DNA from: JAVJUV01 sp047314965
Lineage (GTDB): Bacteria; Pseudomonadota; Alphaproteobacteria; Rhodobacterales; Rhodobacteraceae
Assembly: GCF_047314965.1 (NCBI RefSeq)
Contig: NZ_JBLBVK010000053.1
Location: 1 to 64,000, forward strand
Reading direction: 5' to 3'
DNA length: 64,000 nucleotides
Below, one piece after another: positions 43,677-53,003 of this stretch (positions within the stretch are counted from its first letter, which is position 1; every line of letters starts with the position of its first letter). The translations under genes and the position numbers were made by a program. Below the pieces are notes generated by a model. That model searched no databases and was not told the DNA's origin. It saw only the letters and a list, made by a program, of their open reading frames with translations.

Positions 43677-44208
43677 AACTTTGCTCCCACTCTACGCGTG
43701 AACAGGCGTCCACCTGCGGAAAACTCTGAAACTCAGGCCTTGGTGAAAATAATTCCAGACCCATCCCCAAGCTTTGACCCAACTCAACTTCCCGCCTTTA
43801 GTCAAGCATTCCACGGAAGATGCCAAATTTTCCCCTAGAGGTTGAGAAATTCATCACAGTTCTTCGTCAACAGTCAGATCAAATCCACTCGGATTGTTGC
43901 CGCACACGCAACCAAGTGCGTCCATCCGAAAGATCACTGCCCGTTAAATCAGCACCTTGCGACTCGCGACTTTCAGCTACTCACGCCTCGGCATTGCTGA
44001 GGTCGAATACAAGAAAGTGCCGGCTTGCCTCCTTGAATGCGCCATATTCGACCGCTTTTGTCCCGACCCGACAGACAATGAATTTCAAGACGCCCGGACT
44101 GTTACCGTTGATGACGATATTCGAGAAAAAAGATACTCACTTCGCAAGAGCGGCCCGCCCGAATGACGTGGAACTACACGCTCTGGCAAGTGAGCGGGAG
44201 GCTTGGAC
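43677..44208. other. AT-richer gap between the LuxR gene and the glycosylation island
   Basis: About 530 bases without a convincing gene. Short open frames occur on the plus strand (for example 43820-44212), but they lack ribosome sites and family resemblance. The region must hold the LuxR promoter and probably that of the first GT-C gene. It marks the left edge of the lower-GC island. Confidence 0.5.
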
Positions 44209-45630
44209 ATGACAATGGCCTCGGAAACCATCTTCGAAGCTCCGGCAACGCGCCAGCGCCTGGCCATCGTCTTTCTCTCCACATACGTCGTTATGCTGAT
44301 GGCCGCAGGTGGCGGCCAGATTGTCGATCCTTTCGTTCACTACGACGATTACCCTGCGCTCGTCCTGTACCCCGAGGGCTACTACATGAAGACCCTCGCC
44401 GAGGGGCGTTGGCTGAACTACTGGTGGCATCTGCGAGGTGTCTTCACCCCGCCATGGTTCAATTTCCAACTCTACGTCATCGGCTGGGCCCTTTTCTCTG
44501 CGGCCGCGTCGCTCAGCATTTTCCGAACCTCCGATATCCGCTATCCCGGATTGCTGGCGGCGCTTCTCGTTCTTGCGCCTCAGACAACCCTCATTTCCGG
44601 ATGGTTCAATACGCTGATCCCCGGCGTCTGGCTGATGGCAGCCTATGCCGCCACCACACTGTTCGTGTCCGCCCGTACAGGAAGCCTGCTTCTGCTCGTC
44701 TTCGTACCCCTGGCGCTGCAGACCTACTCGTCCTACCCCTTTATGCTGCTGGCGATCTGCATGATGCGCGAGGATCAGGAGAAATCGCTGACAACGCTTG
44801 TCGGGCTCATGGCGCTGTTCACTCTGTCCTTTGGTCTCGGGATTCTTGTCATCTATTCCCTGAACTTTGCAGTCCATGAGATCTTTGGCGTCGCTCTTGC
44901 CGGTTGGCGCGATCCGGAACCTGCAAGCGATCTTACCGGGCTGATCCACAACCTTTCCAAGACGGTCGCAAGCCTGACCCAGCTCTACTCCATGACAGGC
45001 TTCGGGAAGCCTGCGCTTTCGGCCATGATCGCGACCGCATTCCTTGCAAGCCTCGTGGCGATCTGCAGGAAGAGACCGATCGAAGTCCTGTTCATCCTGG
45101 TGCCGGCGATCGCGGGCCTGGGCCTTCTGTGCCTTCACTCGGCGGCGGAAGGGATCATCTTTCCGTTCCGCTCAACGTATTTCGTATGGCTCACCGTCGC
45201 GATCAGCGTCGTGCGAGCGGTGCAACTTCGCGAGCCGGGCAACGGCTCGGCTCCGTTCGCCCTGACATTGATGTTCACCCTCACTGTCGGTGCCATGGTA
45301 CGTGTGCACAATCAGGGCCTTTCGATCTGGCAACATGAAACACGGCTTATCGCAGCTCAGATACCTGCAACCGCGCGCGAGATCTTCATCCATGGCACCC
45401 ATCTTGCGATCAACGGACCCAGCGGACCGCTGACCCAGAGTCCCGGCGATTTCCAATACCGTGTGACCTACCTGACCAGCATCTGGGCGGAGATGTGTAC
45501 CGAAGACCCGGAGAGCTGCGAAGGCGTCACCCCTCCGTTCGAGCCCCCGGTCAGCGGTGACCCGTTGCTAATTCTACAGAACGACGAGTCAGTCTTCATT
45601 CGGCTGCCCATCACCGAAATCGAAAGTTGA
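44209..45630 (+). CDS. GtrII-like GT-C membrane glycosyltransferase, paralogue 1
   Basis: This 473-residue inner-membrane protein has about eleven helices. The first external loop contains the acidic pair in HYDDYPALVLYPEGYY and then GRWLNYWWHLRGVFTPPWF, resembling the GtrII-type GT-C glucosyltransferases that move a sugar from a polyprenyl carrier onto surface polysaccharide. The C-terminal periplasmic part has a Cys pair (MCTEDPESCEGVTPPF) shared with two other proteins of this window. The ATG at 44209 follows GGGAGG. The second paralogue begins within 100 bases. Family assignment is by topology and motifs; acceptor and sugar are unknown. Confidence 0.75.
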   Translation: MTMASETIFEAPATRQRLAIVFLSTYVVMLMAAGGGQIVDPFVHYDDYPALVLYPEGYYMKTLAEGRWLNYWWHLRGVFTPPWFNFQLYVIGWALFSAAASLSIFRTSDIRYPGLLAALLVLAPQTTLISGWFNTLIPGVWLMAAYAATTLFVSARTGSLLLLVFVPLALQTYSSYPFMLLAICMMREDQEKSLTTLVGLMALFTLSFGLGILVIYSLNFAVHEIFGVALAGWRDPEPASDLTGLIHNLSKTVASLTQLYSMTGFGKPALSAMIATAFLASLVAICRKRPIEVLFILVPAIAGLGLLCLHSAAEGIIFPFRSTYFVWLTVAISVVRAVQLREPGNGSAPFALTLMFTLTVGAMVRVHNQGLSIWQHETRLIAAQIPATAREIFIHGTHLAINGPSGPLTQSPGDFQYRVTYLTSIWAEMCTEDPESCEGVTPPFEPPVSGDPLLILQNDESVFIRLPITEIES

Positions 45631-45725
45631 AGGCGGCCACTGAAGGGAACAGCGTAGTGGGCCGTATCATCTCGATATTGGAAAATGGTTGCCGAAAACC
45701 GGTGCTATTCGAGCGACGTCACCCA

Positions 45726-47177
45726 ATGATAAGAAGCCAATCCGCGAAAACAATCTTGAGCCCGGGCGAACCACTCGGGACATCGACTGAAAGGCAAACC
45801 GCCAGCGCGCTGCGGCGGCGGCTCGCTATCGTATTCTTTGCAACCTATGCAGTGCTGCTGCTGGTGGCGGGTAACGACCATCTGCGCAACCCAACCTTTC
45901 ATTTCGATGATGTTCCAGCATTGTTTCTTTTGCCCGAGGAGTACTTCAGCAAGGCAGTGTCTGAAGGCCGTTGGCTCAACTATGTCTGGCATTTGCGCGG
46001 TGTCTACACACCTCCGTGGCTCAACTTTCAGTTTTATCTGGCGGGATGGTCGCTGTTTCTCGCTTCCGCGGCCACGAATGTCTTCCGAACCGGACCATTG
46101 CACTATCCGCTCCTGATGGCGGTTCTCGCTGCGCTTGGACCTCAGGCAACGTTGATGTCTGGGTGGTACAATACACTGATCCCCGGCGTCTGGCTTTTGG
46201 CAGCCTTCTCCGTTGCGGCACTCTTCATGTCCGAGCGCGCAGGTCGCTGGCTTCTAGCCGTTTTTGTGCCAATCTCGCTTCAAGTTTACACCTCGTACCA
46301 GTTCCTAATTCTGGGCATCTGCCTTCTGCGTGAAGACAGGCCCAAAACACTGCAGGCACTTTGGCACATCGTGATCCTGTTCGGAGCATCTCTCGTTGTC
46401 GGGATCTTGCTGATCTTTGCCACAAACTATGCGATTGTCGGCGTCTTCGGCGTGGAGCCGGCCACTTGGCGCGAGGCTGTTCCGCCGAAGGACTTTCAAG
46501 ACCTGGTCGCGAACTTTGCCATTGTCAGGTCAAGCCTCATTGAAGCATTTGTCGCGACGGGTTCAGGCTCCGCGCCTCATGCAACCCTGATATTTCTTCT
46601 GTTTCTTGCCTCGCTTGGCGTGCTTGCCATGACACAACCAGATGACGCCGTCGCCATCTGCATGGTTATGCTCGCCGGTCTGGGATTTCTGGCGCTGCTC
46701 GGCGTTGCCAAGGGTATGGAATTTCCCGCGCGCGCCACGGGCTTTACGTGGTTCATGTTCGCAGTGGCCTCGGTCGCTGCCGCACGCGCCATCGGGAGCT
46801 TCGCCGCAAGGATGAGTCAAGCCGCAATCGTCGCCATTACCGTTCTTGGCCTGGTTCAGGCAGGCACCGCGCTCGACCACTTTGGTCGCGCCTCAGCCTG
46901 GCAGGCTCAGGTCACCGATCTGGCGCGGCGCATTCCTGACGGTACGGAACTGGTGTATATCTATGGACCCGGTGAACTGATGCCCCGCTCTCACCAACCA
47001 GACTCACAGCTGGACCTCATTTTTCATCTTGCAATAGCAGCGGGCATCCCAACGACGGATTGCGAGATCACTCCAGGCAATTGCAGACACCTCAGCCCCC
47101 CGTCCGGGGCAGACGGAGTTGACAATGCTCTGCAGGTGGACACGCAAGGGCGTGTGACTTTTCTGAAATTACCCTAG
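45726..47177 (+). CDS. GtrII-like GT-C membrane glycosyltransferase, paralogue 2
   Basis: A 483-residue paralogue of the preceding protein. It shares the acidic loop FHFDDVPALFLLPEEYF, GRWLNYVWHLRGVYTPPWL, LMSGWYNTLIPGVWLLA and the C-terminal Cys pair (TTDCEITPGNCRHLSPP). The ATG at 45726 is chosen; the frame is open to a TTG at 45627 that overlaps the upstream stop, and no good ribosome site distinguishes them. The two probably form an operon. Divergence between them is high, so the duplication is old. Lower GC than the flanks. Confidence 0.75.
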   Translation: MIRSQSAKTILSPGEPLGTSTERQTASALRRRLAIVFFATYAVLLLVAGNDHLRNPTFHFDDVPALFLLPEEYFSKAVSEGRWLNYVWHLRGVYTPPWLNFQFYLAGWSLFLASAATNVFRTGPLHYPLLMAVLAALGPQATLMSGWYNTLIPGVWLLAAFSVAALFMSERAGRWLLAVFVPISLQVYTSYQFLILGICLLREDRPKTLQALWHIVILFGASLVVGILLIFATNYAIVGVFGVEPATWREAVPPKDFQDLVANFAIVRSSLIEAFVATGSGSAPHATLIFLLFLASLGVLAMTQPDDAVAICMVMLAGLGFLALLGVAKGMEFPARATGFTWFMFAVASVAAARAIGSFAARMSQAAIVAITVLGLVQAGTALDHFGRASAWQAQVTDLARRIPDGTELVYIYGPGELMPRSHQPDSQLDLIFHLAIAAGIPTTDCEITPGNCRHLSPPSGADGVDNALQVDTQGRVTFLKLP

Positions 47178-47252
47178 CCGACCCGGAGCCGTGCGACCGT
47201 CGCACAGCCATAAGGGTTTTGGAACGTTAGGGACGGATCGGGCCAAGAAATC

Positions 47253-48002
47253 CTACGCGCCCGCAGACCTGGCTCGCCGTGCAAGAACACTCGCTCTCTG
47301 CCGCGCAATGGCCGTTACAACACTGGTGGGAAGAACCCGAACCACCGTCCGCCTCATACGCCAAAGGGCATCACCGGCATTCTCAACTCGACCTTGAACG
47401 CGCGTCGACAGAACATCGCTGGGCAGCCTCTTCTCTCCTGCGGCGTTTGCGTAAAGGACTGAATTGTAGCGGTACCAGGGTTCAACCGAGCGATCGCCCA
47501 TCAGCTTCGGGCGGAGACAGTCGAACGCCGCGTAACCGCGATCCTCGAACTTGCCCTGCCAATAGCTCAACGGCTGTTCGTTGATGTGAAACTCACCGCC
47601 CTGCCCCTTCACGGCGGCGGAAAAAATTATCAGATCGGCATGCTTCACCAGCCCATCCACAAGAGTGTCTGCTGCAGTTTCGGGAAGATGCTCTCCGACC
47701 TCCAGGGATTGTGCGAGATCGAAGCGCCGTCCAAGATCCTGCGGCACTGTCAGATCGACCGCGCGGAAACACTCTTTGGGAATGGCAAGATGCGCGCGGT
47801 CCACATAATCCCCATCGAGGCCGCAAACGTCGGATACGCCGGCTTTGCGCCACTCATCCAACCACACGCCTCTTCCGGACCCGAAATCGACTACGCTTTC
47901 GGGGCGCAACCAAGGCTGCGCGACCGAGATCAGGCGCTTGGCCGACGCGCGTGCTCCCTGATCAATGTAGTCGAAGAACTCTTGGGAATATACGTGACTC
48001 AT
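47253..48002 (-). CDS. Class I SAM-dependent methyltransferase
   Basis: This 249-residue protein carries the SAM motif VVDFGSGRGVWLDEW at about residues 38-52 and post-motifs GLDGDYVDR and LAQSLEVGEHLPE. The C-terminal 60 residues are basic. It overlaps gtrA by four bases at its start, which ties it to the gtrA/gtrB unit; a sugar or polyprenyl-linked glycan is therefore a possible substrate. That is inferred from context only. Confidence 0.85.
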   Translation of the reverse strand: MSHVYSQEFFDYIDQGARASAKRLISVAQPWLRPESVVDFGSGRGVWLDEWRKAGVSDVCGLDGDYVDRAHLAIPKECFRAVDLTVPQDLGRRFDLAQSLEVGEHLPETAADTLVDGLVKHADLIIFSAAVKGQGGEFHINEQPLSYWQGKFEDRGYAAFDCLRPKLMGDRSVEPWYRYNSVLYANAAGEKRLPSDVLSTRVQGRVENAGDALWRMRRTVVRVLPTSVVTAIARQRASVLARRARSAGA

Positions 48003-48406
48003 CTATAGTCCTCTCTTGCGCTCGGAATTCGGTAAACCCAGAAGCGGAATATTATGTAGTTCAGAACAGGAAGAACCACGACTACGACCAAGGCGCTCAA
48101 CCAGGATGGCCAGGAAAAATAGGGTCCTGCCAGCGATGTGATAATCGAGGAAAAGAGCAATCCCAGACCTATCGTCAAGGCGAAGCGAAATACCTGTGGA
48201 GCACTCCAGATCGATGCCTTGAACGTCCACAAGGTCTGCACGATGTATTGGAAAATCACCGCCAAAGAAAAAGCGATCAGGTTTGCCTGGAATTGGCCAA
48301 GGCCGGCTTCCGAGGCGAGCATAAGGTAGATAACGACATAGATAAGGGCGACAAGGCCGCCTGTCGTAGAAAACCGAAGGAGGCGAAGGAACTCCACCTG
48401 AGTCAT
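47999..48406 (-). CDS. gtrA: GtrA-family membrane protein
   Basis: A small 135-residue inner-membrane protein with four helices and the GtrA-type opening FLRLLRFSTTGGLVALIYVV. GtrA proteins are thought to flip the polyprenyl-phosphate-glucose made by GtrB across the membrane. It overlaps gtrB and the methyltransferase gene by four bases each, forming a compact three-gene operon. Confidence 0.88.
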   Translation of the reverse strand: MTQVEFLRLLRFSTTGGLVALIYVVIYLMLASEAGLGQFQANLIAFSLAVIFQYIVQTLWTFKASIWSAPQVFRFALTIGLGLLFSSIITSLAGPYFSWPSWLSALVVVVVLPVLNYIIFRFWVYRIPSAREDYR

Positions 48407-49362
48407 TGATTTTTCTGCTTCGTTTCGGAAACCGTATCGAAACCGACTTCTTCAGATGTAAAGTACAACGGGCGACCTTTTGCTTCGATGTACAGCCTCC
48501 CGAGGTATTCTCCCATGATGCCAAGGGTAAGAAGTTGAATCCCCGAAAAGAAGCTGATCGCAATCAGCATCGAAGACCAACCGGGAACGGTCTGATAGAA
48601 AATCATGGAACCGATCGCATACAGCACCATGATGAAGGTTATCGCCAGCGAGTAGAACGCCAGTCTTGTCGCCAGCCTCAAGGGCCGGGTGGAGAAACCG
48701 GTCACTGCATCCAAGGCAAATCTGATCATGGCACGCAGCGGGTATTTCGTTTCTCCGGCAACACGTTTCTCTCGGACGTACTCGACACCGATCTGCCGGA
48801 ACCCTACCCAGCTGAACATGCCACGGATGAAGCGGGACTTTTCAGGCATCAACAATACGGCATCAAGTGCCCTGCGGTTCACAAGCCTGAAATCGCCCGT
48901 ATCATTGGGGATTTTCGCATCGGATAGGGTATTGAGAAGCCGATAGAAAACATAGGCCGTCGCGCGCTTGAACAGTGTTTCGCCTTTGCGCGAAAGACGA
49001 CGGCCATACACCACGTCGTATCCGCGATCCATCATCGCCATCATGTCACCGATCAGCTCCGGCGGATCCTGCAAGTCGGCGTCGAGCATGAAAATGCGTT
49101 CGCCGCGCGCCGCTTCAAGCCCGGCAGTCAGCGCCACCTGATGACCGCGATTGGCAGAAAGACGCAGACCCCGCAAAGTTGGTACGGACTCGCACGCCTG
49201 GCTGATCACGTCCCATGTACGATCGGTAGACCCGTCATCCACCAGAATGATCTCTCTGGAGTCGGCCCAAGGCTCAGTCGCAGCGACAATGCGCTGAACC
49301 AGCAGAGGAACGGTCTCCTCCTCGTTCATGCAAGGGATCACGATGGAAAGTATCAATTTCAC
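48403..49362 (-). CDS. gtrB: GtrB-like polyprenyl-phosphate glycosyltransferase
   Basis: This family-2 glycosyltransferase of 319 residues starts at GTG 49362, right before the catalytic domain (LSIVIPCMNEEE). DDGSTDRTWDV and LDADLQDPPE carry the nucleotide-sugar and metal-binding Asp residues. Two C-terminal membrane helices (LAFYSLAITFIMVLYAIGSM, ISFFSGIQLLTLGIMGEYLG) are diagnostic of the GtrB/DPM-like group, which loads glucose or a similar sugar onto undecaprenyl phosphate. The frame is open to a TTG at 49410. It is first in the operon. Confidence 0.9.
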   Translation of the reverse strand: MKLILSIVIPCMNEEETVPLLVQRIVAATEPWADSREIILVDDGSTDRTWDVISQACESVPTLRGLRLSANRGHQVALTAGLEAARGERIFMLDADLQDPPELIGDMMAMMDRGYDVVYGRRLSRKGETLFKRATAYVFYRLLNTLSDAKIPNDTGDFRLVNRRALDAVLLMPEKSRFIRGMFSWVGFRQIGVEYVREKRVAGETKYPLRAMIRFALDAVTGFSTRPLRLATRLAFYSLAITFIMVLYAIGSMIFYQTVPGWSSMLIAISFFSGIQLLTLGIMGEYLGRLYIEAKGRPLYFTSEEVGFDTVSETKQKNQ

Positions 49363-49546
49363 TGCTCTTTTTTTCGCAGCAAATAGACAGCTTTCATCGT
49401 TTCGGATCAAGCAGGGCAGAGTCGCGGCGATGTCGTCGATTCAGCCAGTGCTTCTCACGCAACACATACCCTGGCCGTCCTTTCCGCCGCCGTAAGGGCA
49501 TCTCTGGTGATGTACCGGCCGCCCATGCGCGGCGGAACCAACTCGC

Positions 49547-49578
49547 AAAAAACCGAAAGGCCATCCTTTCGGATGGCC
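49547..49578 (-). terminator. Terminator of the tad operon
   Basis: GGCCATCC and GGATGGCC form an 8-bp stem with a GAAA loop on the minus strand, followed by a T-rich run ending in TTTTTT (complement of 49547-49552). It lies 30 bases after the tadC stop. Confidence 0.85.
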
Positions 49579-49607
49579 CAACGGATACAGCGAGAAACGA
49601 CGCGGAG

Positions 49608-50609
49608 TCACAAATCGCCGAACGTATTCATCCAGCGGATAACGACAGGGCCAACGATCAGCAGGATCATGGCCGGCAGCATCAGGGCAGACATAACGGC
49701 CGACATTTTCACCGGCAGCTTGTTCGCCTTTTCCTGGGCCTTCAACTCGCGATTGACACGCATCTCGTGCGCGTAGATCTGAAGCGCGTCGGAAATCGAG
49801 GTACCGAAGCGGATCGACTGAAGGATCACGTTCGAGAACGAGGCGACCTCATCCACACCGGTTCTCTGCGCCATGGCCATGAGAGCGCTTTCCCGTTCGC
49901 CGCCTGCTGAAATCTCCAGCTGCACCATGCGGAACTCCTGGCTGATTGCCGGAGAAGAATGCACCATCTCGTTACCAACGCGCGTCATCGCGGCATCAAG
50001 CCCCATGCCCGCCTCGACCGAAATCTGGATCAGGTCGAGAGCGTTCGGGAAGCTTTCCTCGATCTCCCGCCGCCTCTCCTTGACCTTTCTGGAAAGCCAG
50101 ATCGAAGGAAGAAAGAAGCCGATACCGGCCAGAAGCGTCAGCAGCTGGAACATGACCAGTCGCGGCGTGCTGTCGACAAACCAGAGTACCGGCCCCGGAA
50201 GCCAGACACCCGACTGTCGAAGGAACAGCAGGAGCACGACCACCATCGGCAGGCCGATCGCCAGACCGATCCGCCAGAGGAAGAACTTCAGAATGGCGCC
50301 TTCGCCGACGAATCCGGCGTTGGTGAGGTTGCGCCGAAGGCTGCTCCGCTCGCGCTTGTCGGACGGCATGAGGGCCTTCCACATGCCCTTCGGATCGATC
50401 TCGGGGTTGTGGAGAAGCCCGGCGTCGAACGCCGTCATGCGATGACCAAGGCCGTGCTTGTTGTATCGGCGGGCCGCCGGGTTCGCGGGACGCACCGCAT
50501 CGAACGCACCGAAGACGAAAAGCATCGTTCCGATACCGACCCCGATCATCAGCAGGATGTTTCCACCGCTGTTCAGGGCAGGAAAAAGACTCTGAAACCA
50601 TTCCCACAT
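49608..50609 (-). CDS. tadC: Tad pilus platform protein TadC
   Basis: A 333-residue inner-membrane protein of the type II secretion F family. N-terminal helices are followed by the GspF domain (ALDLIQISVEAGMGLDAAMT, RTGVDEVASFSNVILQSIRF) and C-terminal helices (LPVKMSAVMSALMLPAMILL). With TadB it forms the platform that couples the TadA ATPase to pilus extension. It is the last gene of the operon before the terminator, with 15 bases to tadB. Confidence 0.93.
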   Translation of the reverse strand: MWEWFQSLFPALNSGGNILLMIGVGIGTMLFVFGAFDAVRPANPAARRYNKHGLGHRMTAFDAGLLHNPEIDPKGMWKALMPSDKRERSSLRRNLTNAGFVGEGAILKFFLWRIGLAIGLPMVVVLLLFLRQSGVWLPGPVLWFVDSTPRLVMFQLLTLLAGIGFFLPSIWLSRKVKERRREIEESFPNALDLIQISVEAGMGLDAAMTRVGNEMVHSSPAISQEFRMVQLEISAGGERESALMAMAQRTGVDEVASFSNVILQSIRFGTSISDALQIYAHEMRVNRELKAQEKANKLPVKMSAVMSALMLPAMILLIVGPVVIRWMNTFGDL

Positions 50610-50624
50610 ATCGAAACTCCCGTC

Positions 50625-51599
50625 CTAGAACCTGAAGGTGACCAGCTTGCGAAGAATGACGGCGTTCACGAGAACAAGCGTCACCACGATGAACACCAGC
50701 GGCTTCGCGCCAGGTTCATCCGCGATATCCCCGTAATAGGCCGGTGACATCACGTTCAGACCGACAAAGATGATCACGGGCACGACACTCAGGATCGCCG
50801 CAGACAGACGTCCTTCTGCCGAGATTGCCTTGATCTTGCGGCGCATCGTCAGCCGGTCGCGGATCACCTTGGACAGCACGCTGAGAATCCGGGCCAGGTC
50901 GCCGCCGGTGCCGTGCTGGATGGCGATCGCCGTCGCAAGATACTGAAGGTCTTCTTCGTTGATACGGTCCGCGAATTCGTTGAACGCATCCGTCAGGTCG
51001 TCACCATAGGAAACCTGATCGACCACGATACCGAATTCCGTTCCGATCGGATCTGGCATCTCGTTGGCGACCGCCGCCAGAGATGCGTTCAAGGGATGAC
51101 CAACCTTAAGACCGCGCGCCATCATGTCCAGTGCATCCGGAAGCTGGCGGATCAGATCGTTGACCCGCTGCGTCCGCTGCAACCGGACGGCCATGATCGG
51201 CACGAAGAAGCAGAGGATAAAGGCCACCAGCACTGCCGTCGGCAGAACCATCAACTGCGAAAAGATGACGACAACCGCAACGAAGCCGGCGAAGCAGGTG
51301 GTCAGGAAGGCACCCGAGGACATCGTGATCCCGGCCTGGCGCAGAACCCTTGGCAAGTCGCCCACCAGCGGAAGGCGGTTCATGAATGTCCGCTTCTCCT
51401 CCGGCTTGAGGATCGCGAGGATTTCCTCGGTCGTTGCCCCCTTCGAGATCATCTTCATCCGGCGGCTGCGGATGTCCTCGGTCCGTCCACGGCGAGAAAC
51501 CAGCTGCCGTAGACCTTCCAGGATCAGAAGACCACCAACCACCGCACCCACATAGACGGCGAACTGAAGATCGATTTGCTGCAGTATCTCCTGGAACAT
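50625..51599 (-). CDS. tadB: Tad pilus platform protein TadB
   Basis: The 324-residue partner of TadC has the same F-type domain (QLPDALDMMARGLKVGHPLN, LARILSVLSKVIRDRLTMRR) and paired membrane helices at both ends. It lies four bases downstream of the cpaF gene. Order and size match the conserved tadA-tadB-tadC trio. Confidence 0.93.
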   Translation of the reverse strand: MFQEILQQIDLQFAVYVGAVVGGLLILEGLRQLVSRRGRTEDIRSRRMKMISKGATTEEILAILKPEEKRTFMNRLPLVGDLPRVLRQAGITMSSGAFLTTCFAGFVAVVVIFSQLMVLPTAVLVAFILCFFVPIMAVRLQRTQRVNDLIRQLPDALDMMARGLKVGHPLNASLAAVANEMPDPIGTEFGIVVDQVSYGDDLTDAFNEFADRINEEDLQYLATAIAIQHGTGGDLARILSVLSKVIRDRLTMRRKIKAISAEGRLSAAILSVVPVIIFVGLNVMSPAYYGDIADEPGAKPLVFIVVTLVLVNAVILRKLVTFRF

Positions 51600-51602
51600 G
51601 GC

Positions 51603-52988
51603 TTACATCCTGATGATATTCGTGCCGCTCAGATCGACACCGGAGGTGATCAGCTGCTCGGCGCATTTCGGACGCATGCCGGTCGGCATGAACTGACCCA
51701 GCACCTTGCCGTTCTCGTCCTTGCCGGTCCGCTTGAAGACAAAGATGTCCTGCATGGTGATCGTGTCGCCTTCCATGCCGGTGATCTCGCTGATGCTCAT
51801 GACCTTGCGGTTACCGTCCGACAGACGGTTGAGCTGGACCACGAAGTTGATGCCCGACGCAATCTGGTTCCGGATGGCCGAGAGCGGCAGATCGATGCCG
51901 ATCATGGTCACCATCTGCTCGATCCGGGTCAGCGCATCGCGCGCGGTGTTGGCGTGAACCGTCGTCATCGAACCGTCGTGGCCCGTGTTCATGGCCTGAA
52001 GCATGTCGAAGGTTTCTGCACCACGCACCTCGCCCACGATGATGCGGTCAGGGCGCATACGCAGCGCGTTCTTGACCAGGTCACGCTGGAAGATGGCGCC
52101 CGCGCCCGACGGGTTTGGAGGACGCGTTTCCAGGCGAACGACGTGATCCTGCTGCAACTGAAGTTCAGCCGCGTCCTCGATCGTCACGATCCGCTCGTGA
52201 CTGTCGATGGCGCGCGACATTGCGTTCAGAAGCGTCGTCTTGCCGGAACCCGTACCGCCCGAGATCAGGATGTTCATCCGCGCCGCCACCAGCGCGCGCA
52301 GCAGCGCAGCAGCCTCGGTCGAAAGGGATTCCAGCTCGATCATCTTCTCCATCAGGATCGGCTTGCGCGAGAACTTACGAATCGAGAGCGACGGGCCGTC
52401 GATGGCGCAGGGCCGGATGATGGCGTTCACACGCGAGCCGTCTTCAAGACGGGCGTCCACCCAGGGCTGGCTCTCGTCGATACGCCGGCCGATGGTCGAC
52501 ACGATCTTGTCGATGATCCGCAGAAGGTGCCGCTCGTCCCGGAACCGAACATTCGTCTTTTCCAGAACACCGAACCGTTCGACATAGACGTTCCTGTGCG
52601 AGTTCACGAGGATATCGTTGATGGTCGGGTCCGCCAGAAGCGGCTCAAGCGGACCGAAACCCAGAACCTCGTCCATCAACTCGTCGACGATCTGCTTGAA
52701 ATCCTCGGTCTTCATCGGCCGCTTTTCATCGGCCAGAACCTGCTGGGCCAGGTTCGCGACCTCGCGGCGCAGTTCGTCGGGCTGAACCTTGTCGATGACA
52801 CTCAGATTCAGACGCTCGAGAAGTGCGGTGTGAAGACGGTTCTTCAGTTCAAGCCGGTCGGCCAGCTTGTCATCAGCTTCATTGAGAGACCGAAGCGCAT
52901 TGGAAGTCACCGCGTTGGCGGCCTCCAGGGCTACGACTTTCTTTTCAGTCTCGGCCGGCTTGGTGGATTTGTTGAAACCCTTGAACAT
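51603..52988 (-). CDS. cpaF: Tad pilus ATPase TadA/CpaF
   Basis: A 461-residue hexameric secretion ATPase. Walker A GGTGSGKTT begins at residue 244; the Asp box (RIVTIEDAAELQL), Walker B (IIVGEVRGAE) and His box (GHDGSMTTVHANT) follow. The N-terminal 100 residues are a variable helical domain. It powers Flp pilus assembly, and in some species retraction. Confidence 0.95.
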   Translation of the reverse strand: MFKGFNKSTKPAETEKKVVALEAANAVTSNALRSLNEADDKLADRLELKNRLHTALLERLNLSVIDKVQPDELRREVANLAQQVLADEKRPMKTEDFKQIVDELMDEVLGFGPLEPLLADPTINDILVNSHRNVYVERFGVLEKTNVRFRDERHLLRIIDKIVSTIGRRIDESQPWVDARLEDGSRVNAIIRPCAIDGPSLSIRKFSRKPILMEKMIELESLSTEAAALLRALVAARMNILISGGTGSGKTTLLNAMSRAIDSHERIVTIEDAAELQLQQDHVVRLETRPPNPSGAGAIFQRDLVKNALRMRPDRIIVGEVRGAETFDMLQAMNTGHDGSMTTVHANTARDALTRIEQMVTMIGIDLPLSAIRNQIASGINFVVQLNRLSDGNRKVMSISEITGMEGDTITMQDIFVFKRTGKDENGKVLGQFMPTGMRPKCAEQLITSGVDLSGTNIIRM

Positions 52989-53003
52989 GACCTAGTCTCC
53001 TCG

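Noticed and set aside
43820..44212. 130-codon open frame before the first GT-C gene
   Set aside because: No ribosome site, no domain, and it runs into the start of a well-supported gene.
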